DNA of 64,000 bases from Microbacterium arabinogalactanolyticum. GTDB taxonomy: Bacteria > Actinomycetota > Actinomycetes > Actinomycetales > Microbacteriaceae. Under the pieces are notes generated by a model. The model worked only from the letters and a program-made list of their open reading frames with translations. It had not been told where the DNA came from and did not search any database. Positions within the stretch are counted from its first letter, which is position 1, and each line of letters opens with the position of its first letter. Of this stretch, positions 24,526 to 31,573 are shown piece by piece. Location: NCBI RefSeq assembly GCF_030268005.1, contig NZ_BRZC01000007.1:604694-668693 (forward strand). The letters run 5' to 3'. The position numbers were made by a program, and so were the translations under genes.

Positions 24526-25713
24526 ATGCGCACAGGATCGCTCATCATCACCGGCGCCCAGGTCTGGGACGGCGCGGGCTTCACCGCCCGCGACGTGCAC
24601 ATCGTCGACGGGCGGGTCGTCTCCGCCGCCGAGGCCGGAGCGGATGCCGAGAAGCTGGACGCTTCCGGCCGCTGGCTGATCCCCGGCCTGATCGACGCCC
24701 ACTTCCACGCCTATGCGACCAGCATGGACGGACTCGAGAACGAACGAGGCCCCCTCAGCTTCACCGCGATCAACGGCGCTCGTCGCCTGACCCGTGCGCT
24801 GCAGCGCGGGTTCACCACCGTGCGCGACGTCGCCGGCGGGGACATCGGCCTGGCGCAGGCGGTGGATGCCGATCTCTTCCTTTCTCCGCGCTACCACTTC
24901 ACGGGTCCGGCGCTCAGCCAGACCGGTGGCCACGGCGACCCGCGATCCGCGCACGTGGACGTGTGCTTCTCGCACGGGCACATGTGCGAGGTCGTCGACG
25001 GCGTGGACAACCTGCGCCTGGCCGTGCGGAACCGGATGCGCACCGGCGCGCACGCCATCAAGGTGATGGCATCCGGTGGCGTGTTCTCGCTGGTCGACCC
25101 GATCCGCAATCCCCAGTACTCCTCAGAGGAGTTGCGCGCGGTGGTCGACGAGGCCACCCGCCGCGGCAGCTACGTGTGCGCGCACGCCTACTCCTCCGAG
25201 GCGGTGCAGCACGCCGTCGCCGCCGGCATCCGGTCGATCGAGCACGGCAACCTGATCGATCAGGCGACAGCTGAAATGATGGCGGAGGCGGGCGCGTTCC
25301 TCGTGCCGACGCTCGCCGCGTACGACGCCATGGACCGTCGGGGCGAGGATCTCGGACTGAACGAGACCTCACTCGCGAAGAACGCGATCGTCCTGGAGAA
25401 GGGCCAGGATGCGGTGCGCCTCGCGCACGCCGCCGGCGTCCGCGTCGGTTTCGGCACCGACCTGATGGGCGATCTCGAAGACGACCAGCTCGCCGGCATC
25501 CGCCTGCAGGTCGCGGCGTCGAGCGCGGCCGAGACGCTGCGCTCCATGACCTCCGTGAACGCCGAGCTCATCGGCGACGACGCTCTCGGCCACCTGGGCG
25601 AGGGCGCCTACGGCGACGCCGTGCTGCTGGCATCCGATCCCCTCGCCGATCCGAGCGTCCTGTGGGAGCAGGATGCTCGCGTCGCCGTGGTGCGCGGCGG
25701 CGTCGTGGTCTGA
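24526..25713 (+). CDS. Amidohydrolase, Xaa-Pro dipeptidase-like
   Basis: 395 residues. The metal centre of the amidohydrolase superfamily is complete: DAHFHA (H59, H61), the probable carboxylated lysine in IKVMASGG (K179), CAHAYSSEAV (H220), SIEHGN (H240) and FGTDLMG (D312). This subgroup, once called imidazolonepropionase-like, includes enzymes that hydrolyse L-Xaa-L-Pro dipeptides. Its place in a hydroxyproline operon suggests release of hydroxyproline or proline from collagen-type dipeptides. That specificity is inferred. gaggag precedes the ATG by 6 bases. No signal peptide is present. Confidence 0.85.
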   Translation: MRTGSLIITGAQVWDGAGFTARDVHIVDGRVVSAAEAGADAEKLDASGRWLIPGLIDAHFHAYATSMDGLENERGPLSFTAINGARRLTRALQRGFTTVRDVAGGDIGLAQAVDADLFLSPRYHFTGPALSQTGGHGDPRSAHVDVCFSHGHMCEVVDGVDNLRLAVRNRMRTGAHAIKVMASGGVFSLVDPIRNPQYSSEELRAVVDEATRRGSYVCAHAYSSEAVQHAVAAGIRSIEHGNLIDQATAEMMAEAGAFLVPTLAAYDAMDRRGEDLGLNETSLAKNAIVLEKGQDAVRLAHAAGVRVGFGTDLMGDLEDDQLAGIRLQVAASSAAETLRSMTSVNAELIGDDALGHLGEGAYGDAVLLASDPLADPSVLWEQDARVAVVRGGVVV

Positions 25714-25721
25714 TTCCGCCC

Positions 25722-25799
25722 CGAGTGCATCGTCTGCCGACGAGTGCACCACCTGGCCACGTCGGCAGGCGGTGCATTCGACGTCAGATGGTGCACTCG
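25722..25799. repeat. Four copies of a CGAGTGCACC-like decamer, two in each orientation
   Basis: Direct copies start at 25722 (CGAGTGCATC) and 25741 (CGAGTGCACC). Inverted copies lie at 25771-25780 and 25790-25799 (GGTGCATTCG, GGTGCACTCG). The 19-base spacing between members of each pair is equal, so the block can fold on itself or bind a dimeric protein at two places. It lies between the amidohydrolase stop and the GNAT promoter. Confidence 0.6.
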
Positions 25800-25845
25800 A
25801 GCGTGCGGGGCAGCGGCGCGGGCGCCGGCAGCACCGCGCATCGCG

Positions 25846-25851
25846 TAGCGT
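25846..25851 (+). promoter_or_regulatory. -10 element TAGCGT of a leaderless promoter
   Basis: TAGCGT ends 6 bases before the GTG at 25858. Confidence 0.55.
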
Positions 25852-25857
25852 CGAGGG

Positions 25858-26301
25858 GTGAGCGAGATCATCATCCGGCCCGCCACGGCCGCCGACCACC
25901 CCGCCCTGGTGCGCATCTGGCGCAGCGCCGTCGATGCCACGCACGATTTCCTCGCCGATGCTGATCGGGACGAGATCGAGTCGCGACTGGCGTCCGACTA
26001 CTTCCCCGCGGTCACCCTGGTCCTCGCCGAGGTGGAGGACTCTCCCATCGGCTTCGCCGGCGCACTGAACGGCAATCTGGAGATGCTCTTCGTGGACGCC
26101 GCACGGCGCGGCGCGGGGATCGGAACGCTCCTGCTCGAGCACGCGATCGCCCACCTCGCGGTGACCCGGGTCGACGTCAACGAGCAGAACCCGTCGGCGG
26201 CGGCGTTCTACGCTCGCCGCGGGTTCGAGGTCATCGGACGCAGCGAGTTCGACGACGCCGGACGCCCCTACCCGCTGCTGCATCTGCGCCTGCGCGGCTG
26301 A
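25858..26301 (+). CDS. GNAT-family N-acetyltransferase
   Basis: 147 residues. The acetyl-CoA binding motif A is MLFVDAARRGAGIGTLLLEHAI (about 80-101, R/Q-x-x-G-x-G/A form), and NPSAAAFYARRGFEVIGRSE is the conserved C-terminal block. It is close to YjaB/PhnO-type acetyltransferases; the acceptor is unknown. It has its own leaderless promoter, so it need not belong to the hydroxyproline operon upstream. A hairpin-rich gap follows before the convergent dehydrogenase gene. Confidence 0.85.
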   Translation: MSEIIIRPATAADHPALVRIWRSAVDATHDFLADADRDEIESRLASDYFPAVTLVLAEVEDSPIGFAGALNGNLEMLFVDAARRGAGIGTLLLEHAIAHLAVTRVDVNEQNPSAAAFYARRGFEVIGRSEFDDAGRPYPLLHLRLRG

Positions 26302-26326
26302 CCGAGCTCCCTTGTAGAGCATCACC

Positions 26327-26395
26327 GCCCCTGCTCAGCGTCACCGCCCTGTCCAGTTGCGCAACTGAACAGGGGCGGCGGCGACAGACAGGGGC
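26327..26395. repeat. REP-like hairpin block between convergent genes
   Basis: The centre is the perfect palindrome CAGTTGCGCAACTG, with outer arms CCGCCCTGT and ACAGGGGCGG that pair with one bulge. Further copies of the words CCGCCCCTG (left) and CAGGGGCGG (right) flank it. It probably ends transcription from both sides, or is a REP-type element. Confidence 0.55.
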
Positions 26396-26416
26396 GGGAC
26401 CGCGTCGAAACCCGGC

Positions 26417-27892
26417 TCAGCGCACCGAAGCGCCCCATGAGGTCGAGTTGCCGGCCCGGCTGATGCTCTGCGGCACACCCCAGGGGTTCGCGTCCTGCAG
26501 CGGCGCGGGCAGGAGGTCCTGCGGGGCACCCTGGTAGGCGACGCCGCGCAGGAAGCGCGTGATGGCCGCCGTGCCGACGCTCGTGCCGTCGCTCGTGGTG
26601 GCCGGGTACGGACCACCGTGCTGCATGGCCGGGGTGACCGAGACGCCGGTCGGCCAGCCGCCGAACAGCACGCGTCCGCTGGTCTCGGCGAGCGCGTCGA
26701 CCAGCTCGGACAGCGATCCGTCCTCCAGCTCCGCCTCGCGCGCGTGCACGGTGGAGGTGAGGTTGCCGGGGAACAGATCGGCGTGCAGCGCCGGCAGCGC
26801 GTCACGGTCCTTGTATCGCACGACCACCGACAGCGGGCCGAAGGACTCCTCCAGCAGCGCCTCGCGGTCAGCCAGCAGTGTGTCGACGTCGACCGCGACC
26901 ACCGTGGGCGTCGCGAAGGTCTGCCCGTCGTCATCCACGCGCACCTCGCCCTGCGAGAGGACGTCCACGCCCTCCGCGCCCAGCACGTCGCCGCGGCGCT
27001 GGGTGAACGCACGGCCGATACCGGGGTTCAGCAGGCGGTGCTCGGCGACCGCGGATGCCGCGCCGCCGATCGACGACAGGTCGGCATCGGCGGGCACGAA
27101 CAGGAAGCCGGGCTTGGTGCAGAGCTGTCCGGCGGAACCGGCGACGGATGCGACGAAGCCGTCGAGCAGCGCGGCATCCGCGTACGTCGCGTACACGGGG
27201 TTCACACTGCCCAGCTCGCCGTAGAACGGGATCGGCACCGGACGCGAAGCGGCGATGTCGGCCAGCATCCGTCCGACGTGCGTGGACCCGGTGAAGGCGC
27301 CCGCGCGGATGCGCTCGTCCTTCAGCAGGGCGACGCCGTTCTCCTGACCGCTGATCAGCTGGAACGTGCCCTTCGGCATCCCGGCGCCCTCGAGGGCGCC
27401 GATCACGACGGCCGCGGTCGCGCGGGAGAGCTCAGGATGCCCGGAGTGCGCCTTCACGACGACGGGGCAGCCCGCGGCGAGCGCGGCGGCGGAGTCGCCG
27501 CCGGCCACCGAGAACGCGAACGGGAAGTTCGAGGCGGCGAAGTTCAGCACGGGCCCGACCGGCTCCAGCATCCGCCGCACGTCCGGCCGCGGGCCGATGA
27601 CGTACTCCGGGTCGGCGAGGTCGATGCGGGCGTCGAGGTACCCGCCGTCCACGATCGTGTCGGCGAACAGCCGCAGCTGCCACGACGTGCGGCGCAGCTC
27701 GCCGGTCAGCCGCGCCTGGGCCAGGCCGGTCTCGCGCATGCCGATCGGGATGAGCTCGCCGGCGGCGGCGTCCAGCGCGTCCGCGACGGCCACGAGTGCC
27801 GCGGCGCGCGCGCGCGGGCTGGTGCGGGCGAAAGGACGCGCGGCGGCTGCTGCCGCAGCGGCGACCTCTTCGATGTTCTGGTTCTCGGTCAC
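26417..27892 (-). CDS. Alpha-ketoglutarate semialdehyde (2,5-dioxovalerate) dehydrogenase
   Basis: 491 residues, aldehyde dehydrogenase fold. Key residues are N122 in AASNFPFAFS, E226 in FYGELGSVNP, and the catalytic C258 in AGQLCTKPG. The words FPFAFSVAGGDSAAALAAGCPVVVKAHSGHP are typical of the KGSADH class that ends hydroxyproline, arabinose and glucarate pathways by oxidising alpha-ketoglutarate semialdehyde to 2-oxoglutarate with NAD(P). This is the last step after the DapA-family deaminase encoded upstream. It is the distal gene of the minus-strand group, 161 bases after the epimerase stop. Confidence 0.9.
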   Translation of the reverse strand: MTENQNIEEVAAAAAAAARPFARTSPRARAAALVAVADALDAAAGELIPIGMRETGLAQARLTGELRRTSWQLRLFADTIVDGGYLDARIDLADPEYVIGPRPDVRRMLEPVGPVLNFAASNFPFAFSVAGGDSAAALAAGCPVVVKAHSGHPELSRATAAVVIGALEGAGMPKGTFQLISGQENGVALLKDERIRAGAFTGSTHVGRMLADIAASRPVPIPFYGELGSVNPVYATYADAALLDGFVASVAGSAGQLCTKPGFLFVPADADLSSIGGAASAVAEHRLLNPGIGRAFTQRRGDVLGAEGVDVLSQGEVRVDDDGQTFATPTVVAVDVDTLLADREALLEESFGPLSVVVRYKDRDALPALHADLFPGNLTSTVHAREAELEDGSLSELVDALAETSGRVLFGGWPTGVSVTPAMQHGGPYPATTSDGTSVGTAAITRFLRGVAYQGAPQDLLPAPLQDANPWGVPQSISRAGNSTSWGASVR

Positions 27893-27950
27893 GTCGGTCT
27901 CCTTGGTCTCACGTCTCAGGTCTCAGTCACGGGTGGTGCGCGTGCGCCTG

Positions 27951-28030
27951 CCGCGGAAAAGTGCGCTTCGTGCGGACGGATGCCGGGAATCGGTCCGCGG
28001 CAGGTGTACATCCCCGCGCGAAGCGCTCAG
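27951..28030 (+). repeat. Dispersed intergenic repeat, copy 1
   Basis: The segment at 27961-28018 matches the reverse complement of 41845-41902 at 45 of 58 positions by my count, including the word GCGGACGGATGCCG. Internal inverted words (GCGCTTCG and CGAAGCGC; CTGCCGCGGA and TCCGCGGCAG) give it a folded RNA or DNA form. It sits between the epimerase and the dehydrogenase genes. Confidence 0.65.
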
Positions 28031-28053
28031 CCCGGCATTCGTTCCCTGGCGCA

Positions 28054-29055
28054 TCAGAACACGAACCCCTCGGGGAACGGGTCGTTCTCGTCGAGCATGT
28101 ACTGGCCGAGCCCGGTCACCCAGGCCCGTCCGGTGATGGTCGGAACCACGGCGGGGCGATCCCCGACCGTGGTCTCCCCCACGAGCCGCCCGGTGAACTC
28201 GGTGCCGATGAACGACTCGTTCACGAAGTCGGTGTCCAGCGCGAGCTCGCCGCGCGCGTGCAGCTCCGCCATCCGCGCGCTGGTGCCGGTGCCGCAGGGC
28301 GAGCGGTCGAACCAGCCGGGGTGGATCGCCATCGCGTGGCGGGAGCGCACGGCATCCGATCCCGGCGCGATGAACTCCACATGGTGCACGTGGTTCGCGC
28401 CCTCCAGCACCGGATGCACGGGCGGGGCCTGCTCGTTGATGGCATCCATGATCTTCAGCCCCGCGGCCAGGATGTCGTCCTGCCCAGCGCGGTCGAACGG
28501 CAGCCCCACCTGGTCGAGGTCGACGAGCGCGTAGTAGTTGCCGCCGAAGGCGACCGAGTAGGTGATCTCGCCGATGCCGGGCACGTCGATGCGCTCGTCG
28601 AGCCGGTCGACGAAGCTCGGCACGTTCTCGATCGTGACGTCGACGGCGCGGCCGTCCTCCACGCGCACGCGCGCGATCACGAGACCGGCCGGGACGTCGA
28701 GGCGGATCTCGGTGACCGGCTCGGTCACCTCCACCATCCCCGTCTCCACCAGCACGGTGGCGGCGCCGATGGTGCCGTGTCCGCACATCGGGAGGAACCC
28801 GGATGCCTCGATGAAGACGATGCCCCAGTCGGCGTCGTCGCGGGCGGGCGGCTGCAGCAGCACGCCCGACATGGCGGCATGACCGCGGGGCTCGTTCATG
28901 AGGAATCCGCGGAGCCCGTCGAGGTGCTCCATGGCGTACAGGCGACGGTCGTTCATGGTCGCGCCGGGGATGCGGCCGACGCCGCCCGTGACGACGCGGG
29001 TCGGCATGCCCTCGGTGTGGGAGTCGACGGCCTGGATGGTGCGGCGAGCGCGCAT
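28054..29055 (-). CDS. 4-hydroxyproline 2-epimerase (proline racemase family, copy 2)
   Basis: 333 residues. Catalytic cysteines lie in FLPMCGHGT (C91) and DRSPCGTGT (C254), and the N-terminus MRARRTIQAVDSHTEGMPTRVV is the usual opening of 4HypE enzymes. It converts trans-4-hydroxy-L-proline to cis-4-hydroxy-D-proline, the substrate of the dehydrogenase encoded at 31574-34346. ggagg lies 7 bases upstream of the ATG. The leader holds an 18-base tandem repeat (29067-29102), and a hairpin at 29110-29142 separates it from the deaminase gene. Confidence 0.9.
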   Translation of the reverse strand: MRARRTIQAVDSHTEGMPTRVVTGGVGRIPGATMNDRRLYAMEHLDGLRGFLMNEPRGHAAMSGVLLQPPARDDADWGIVFIEASGFLPMCGHGTIGAATVLVETGMVEVTEPVTEIRLDVPAGLVIARVRVEDGRAVDVTIENVPSFVDRLDERIDVPGIGEITYSVAFGGNYYALVDLDQVGLPFDRAGQDDILAAGLKIMDAINEQAPPVHPVLEGANHVHHVEFIAPGSDAVRSRHAMAIHPGWFDRSPCGTGTSARMAELHARGELALDTDFVNESFIGTEFTGRLVGETTVGDRPAVVPTITGRAWVTGLGQYMLDENDPFPEGFVF

Positions 29056-29066
29056 CAGCTGCCTCC

Positions 29067-29102
29067 GTGCAGGGTTTCTGGAAGGTGCAGGGTTTCGGGA
29101 AA
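29067..29102 (-). repeat. 18-bp imperfect tandem repeat in the epimerase leader
   Basis: On the plus strand, GTGCAGGGTTTC occurs at 29067-29078 and again at 29085-29096, a period of 18 bases. It lies between the hairpin and the ribosome site of the epimerase gene. Confidence 0.6.
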
Positions 29103-29109
29103 GCGGGGA

Positions 29110-29142
29110 GGGAGGGGACGCCGGCGCGCGGCATCCCCTCCC
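29110..29142 (-). terminator. Hairpin terminator downstream of the deaminase gene
   Basis: Arms GGGAGGGGA (29110-29118) and TCCCCTCCC (29134-29142), extended by GCCG/CGGC after one mismatch, with loop GCGCG. It is 17 bases past the deaminase stop, so expression may drop before the epimerase gene. Confidence 0.65.
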
Positions 29143-29158
29143 TGAATCATCACACGCG

Positions 29159-30091
29159 TCAGGCGACCACGGCCGCGCGGGCCGCGATGGCGGCCAGGGC
29201 GCGCTCGGTGTCGGCCGTGACCTGGGCGCGCTGCTCGTCGCTCAGCGGGCCGCGCGGCGGGCGGGTCGGACCGCCGTAGGAGTTGCCGCAGATGTCCATC
29301 GACAGCTTGATGGCCTGCACGAACTCGGTCTTCGAGTCCCAGCGGAACACGGCGACGAGCTGCTCGTACAGCGCCTTCGCCTCGTGCCAGTTGCCGTCGG
29401 CGCAGAGGTTGTAGAGTTCGACGGCCTCGCGCGGGAAGGCGTTCGGGTAGCCGGCGAACCAGCCCACGGCGCCGTTGACCATCAGCTCGAAGAGCACGTC
29501 GTCGGCACCGGCGATGATGTCGATGTCGCAGAGCTCCTTGATCTCGTAGACGCGGCGCACATCGCCGGAGAACTCCTTGATCGCGACGACCTCGGGGATC
29601 TCGGCGAGCTTGGCGACCAGCGAGGGCACCAGGTCGACCTTGGTGTCGAACGGGTTGTTGTAGGCCATGATCGGCAGGCCGACCTTCGCGACCTCCTGGT
29701 AGTGCGCGATGACCTCGGACTCGTTGGCGCGGTAGATGGTCGGCGGCAGCAGCAGCACACCGTCGGCGCCGTCCTCACGGGCGTACTCGGCCCACTGGCG
29801 GGCCTGGTGGCTGCCCACGCCGTGCACGCCGGCGATCACGATGCCGCGGCCGTCGACGGCCTCGACGGCGACCTGGATCACCTTGCGGCGCTCGTCGTCG
29901 GTCAGCGAGGAGTACTCGCCGAGCGAGCCGTTGGGGCCGACGCCGCGGCATCCGTTCGACATCAGGAAGTCGACGTGCTCGCCGAACCTGTCGTAGTCGA
30001 CGGCCAGGCCCGCCGGCGCGGATGCGTCTTCCTTGAACGCGAGGGTCGTGGCGACGACGACGCCGCCGAGGTCCATGCTCTTGTCGGTCAT
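29159..30091 (-). CDS. DapA-family Delta1-pyrroline-4-hydroxy-2-carboxylate deaminase
   Basis: 310 residues from MTDKSMDLGGVVVATTLAFKED. Class I aldolase-type features are present: Schiff-base lysine in VAIKEFSGD (K172), conserved tyrosine in MAYNNPFDT (Y144), and GPNGSLGEYSSLTDDERRKVI in place of the DapA GTTGE motif. In hydroxyproline pathways this family deaminates and dehydrates Delta1-pyrroline-4-hydroxy-2-carboxylate to alpha-ketoglutarate semialdehyde. It follows the transporter gene by 71 bases on the same strand and probably shares its promoter and operator B. Confidence 0.88.
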   Translation of the reverse strand: MTDKSMDLGGVVVATTLAFKEDASAPAGLAVDYDRFGEHVDFLMSNGCRGVGPNGSLGEYSSLTDDERRKVIQVAVEAVDGRGIVIAGVHGVGSHQARQWAEYAREDGADGVLLLPPTIYRANESEVIAHYQEVAKVGLPIMAYNNPFDTKVDLVPSLVAKLAEIPEVVAIKEFSGDVRRVYEIKELCDIDIIAGADDVLFELMVNGAVGWFAGYPNAFPREAVELYNLCADGNWHEAKALYEQLVAVFRWDSKTEFVQAIKLSMDICGNSYGGPTRPPRGPLSDEQRAQVTADTERALAAIAARAAVVA

Positions 30092-30162
30092 AGCTGTTCT
30101 CTTTCTCATCTGTCGCGCCGCGGATGCGGCGGTTCTGTCGGGGGTGTCAGGGGTCGGTGCGC

Positions 30163-31482
30163 TCAGTCGCGCATCGACCGTCGGTTGGTCTCGGGCATCG
30201 TCACGACGACGAGCAGCGCCAGCACGGTCACGATCACGACGTACCAGGCGGGTGCGACCGTCGAGCCGGTCAGGCTGATCAGGCCGGTGGCGAGCAGCGG
30301 CGCGGTGCCGCCGAAGATCGTGAAGGCGAGGTTGTAGCTGATGGATGCGCCGGTGTAGCGCACCCGGGCGGGGAACAGCTCCACGAAGGCGGGGCCGGCG
30401 GGGCCGAAGAACAGTCCGAGCGCGAGCCCGAGCAGCCCCTGGCTGAGGATGGCCGCGCCGAGCGTGCCGAGACCGACCAGCAGGTACGCCGGCACCGCGA
30501 TGACGGCGCCGAAGAGGCCGGCGATCAGCAGCATCCGCCGGCGGCCGATCCGGTCGGAGACGAGCGCCGCCACGGGAACGGTGAAGAACGTGATGAGCAG
30601 CGCGATGCTGTTCGAGATCAGCGCGGCGGAGGACTCCAGGCCGATCGTCACCGTCATGTACGAGTAGAAGTAGCCGGTCAGCGAGTAGTAGCCGAGGCTG
30701 GCCACGGCGGCGATGCTGAAGCAGACCAGCATGCTGCGCCACTGCTCGCGGAACACGGTGCGGATCGGGGCCTTCTCGACCTGGCGGCTCTCGCGCATCT
30801 CCAGGAAGGCGGGCGACTCGTCGACACGGGTCCGGATGTAGAGGCCGACGACGGCGAGCGGGGCGCCGAGCAGGAACGGCACGCGCCAGCCCCACGACTC
30901 GTACGCGTCGGGCGAGAGCATCGTGGTCAGGCCGAGCACGAGCAGGGCCGCGATCACGGGAGGCAGGTTCGACCAGGTGTAGACCATGCCGACGTTGAAT
31001 CCGCGGCGGGCCGTGGGCGAGTGCTCTGCCACGAAGGAGTTGGAGCCGATCGTCTCGCCGGCGGCGGACAGGCCCTGGATCATGCGCAGCACGACCAGGA
31101 GCACGGGGGCCGCGACGCCGATGGCCGCGTAGGTCGGGAGCAGGCCGATCAGCGTCGTGGAGACGCCCATGACCAGGATCACGCCGGCGAGCACGCGCTT
31201 GCGGCCGAAGCGGTCGCCGAGGTTGCCGAGGAGGAAGGCGCCGACGGGGCGCGCGACGAAGCCGACCGCGTAGATGGCGAAGACCGCCATGAGGGCCGCC
31301 GCCGCGTCGGACTTGGGGAAGAACAGCGCGGCGATGACGGGAGCAGCGTAGGCGTACACCGCGAAGTCGAACCATTCGACGAAGTGTCCGATGGCCGAGG
31401 ACGTCATGACCTTGCGGACACGGCGGGCCTCGGCTGCGCCGGGCGAGGCGATCTGGTCTTCGATCTCAGTGGTGGTGCTCAT
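30163..31482 (-). CDS. MFS transporter, metabolite:H+ symporter (MHS/ProP-like)
   Basis: 439 residues, 12 helices. The opening KVMTSSAIGHFVEWFDFAVYAYAAPVIAALFFP is the hallmark of the MHS group (E-W-F/Y-D-F in helix 1), and motif A is NLGDRFGRKRVL (about 85-96). MHS carriers import osmolytes and organic acids such as proline, betaine and citrate, so hydroxyproline import is likely. Operator B (GTGATATGTAACATATCAC) lies 24 bases before the ATG, placing it in the GntR regulon. It is the first gene of the transporter/deaminase unit. Confidence 0.88.
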   Translation of the reverse strand: MSTTTEIEDQIASPGAAEARRVRKVMTSSAIGHFVEWFDFAVYAYAAPVIAALFFPKSDAAAALMAVFAIYAVGFVARPVGAFLLGNLGDRFGRKRVLAGVILVMGVSTTLIGLLPTYAAIGVAAPVLLVVLRMIQGLSAAGETIGSNSFVAEHSPTARRGFNVGMVYTWSNLPPVIAALLVLGLTTMLSPDAYESWGWRVPFLLGAPLAVVGLYIRTRVDESPAFLEMRESRQVEKAPIRTVFREQWRSMLVCFSIAAVASLGYYSLTGYFYSYMTVTIGLESSAALISNSIALLITFFTVPVAALVSDRIGRRRMLLIAGLFGAVIAVPAYLLVGLGTLGAAILSQGLLGLALGLFFGPAGPAFVELFPARVRYTGASISYNLAFTIFGGTAPLLATGLISLTGSTVAPAWYVVIVTVLALLVVVTMPETNRRSMRD

Positions 31483-31506
31483 GCGGCTCCTTCGTCGCGT
31501 GGGGGA

Positions 31507-31525
31507 GTGATATGTAACATATCAC
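31507..31525. promoter_or_regulatory. Operator B of the hydroxyproline regulon (perfect palindrome)
   Basis: GTGATATGTAACATATCAC has two perfect 9-base arms around one central base. It shares the GTGA..AT.T.AC pattern with sites A and C and lies 24 bases before the transporter start. Confidence 0.75.
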
Positions 31526-31573
31526 ACGCTACTGCGATGCGCCAGGGTGGCGGGCGGTGTGCGCTATGCGGCG

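Noticed and set aside
25722..25799. CRISPR-like array
   Set aside because: Only four 10-base units in alternating orientation; no repeat-spacer structure and no cas genes.
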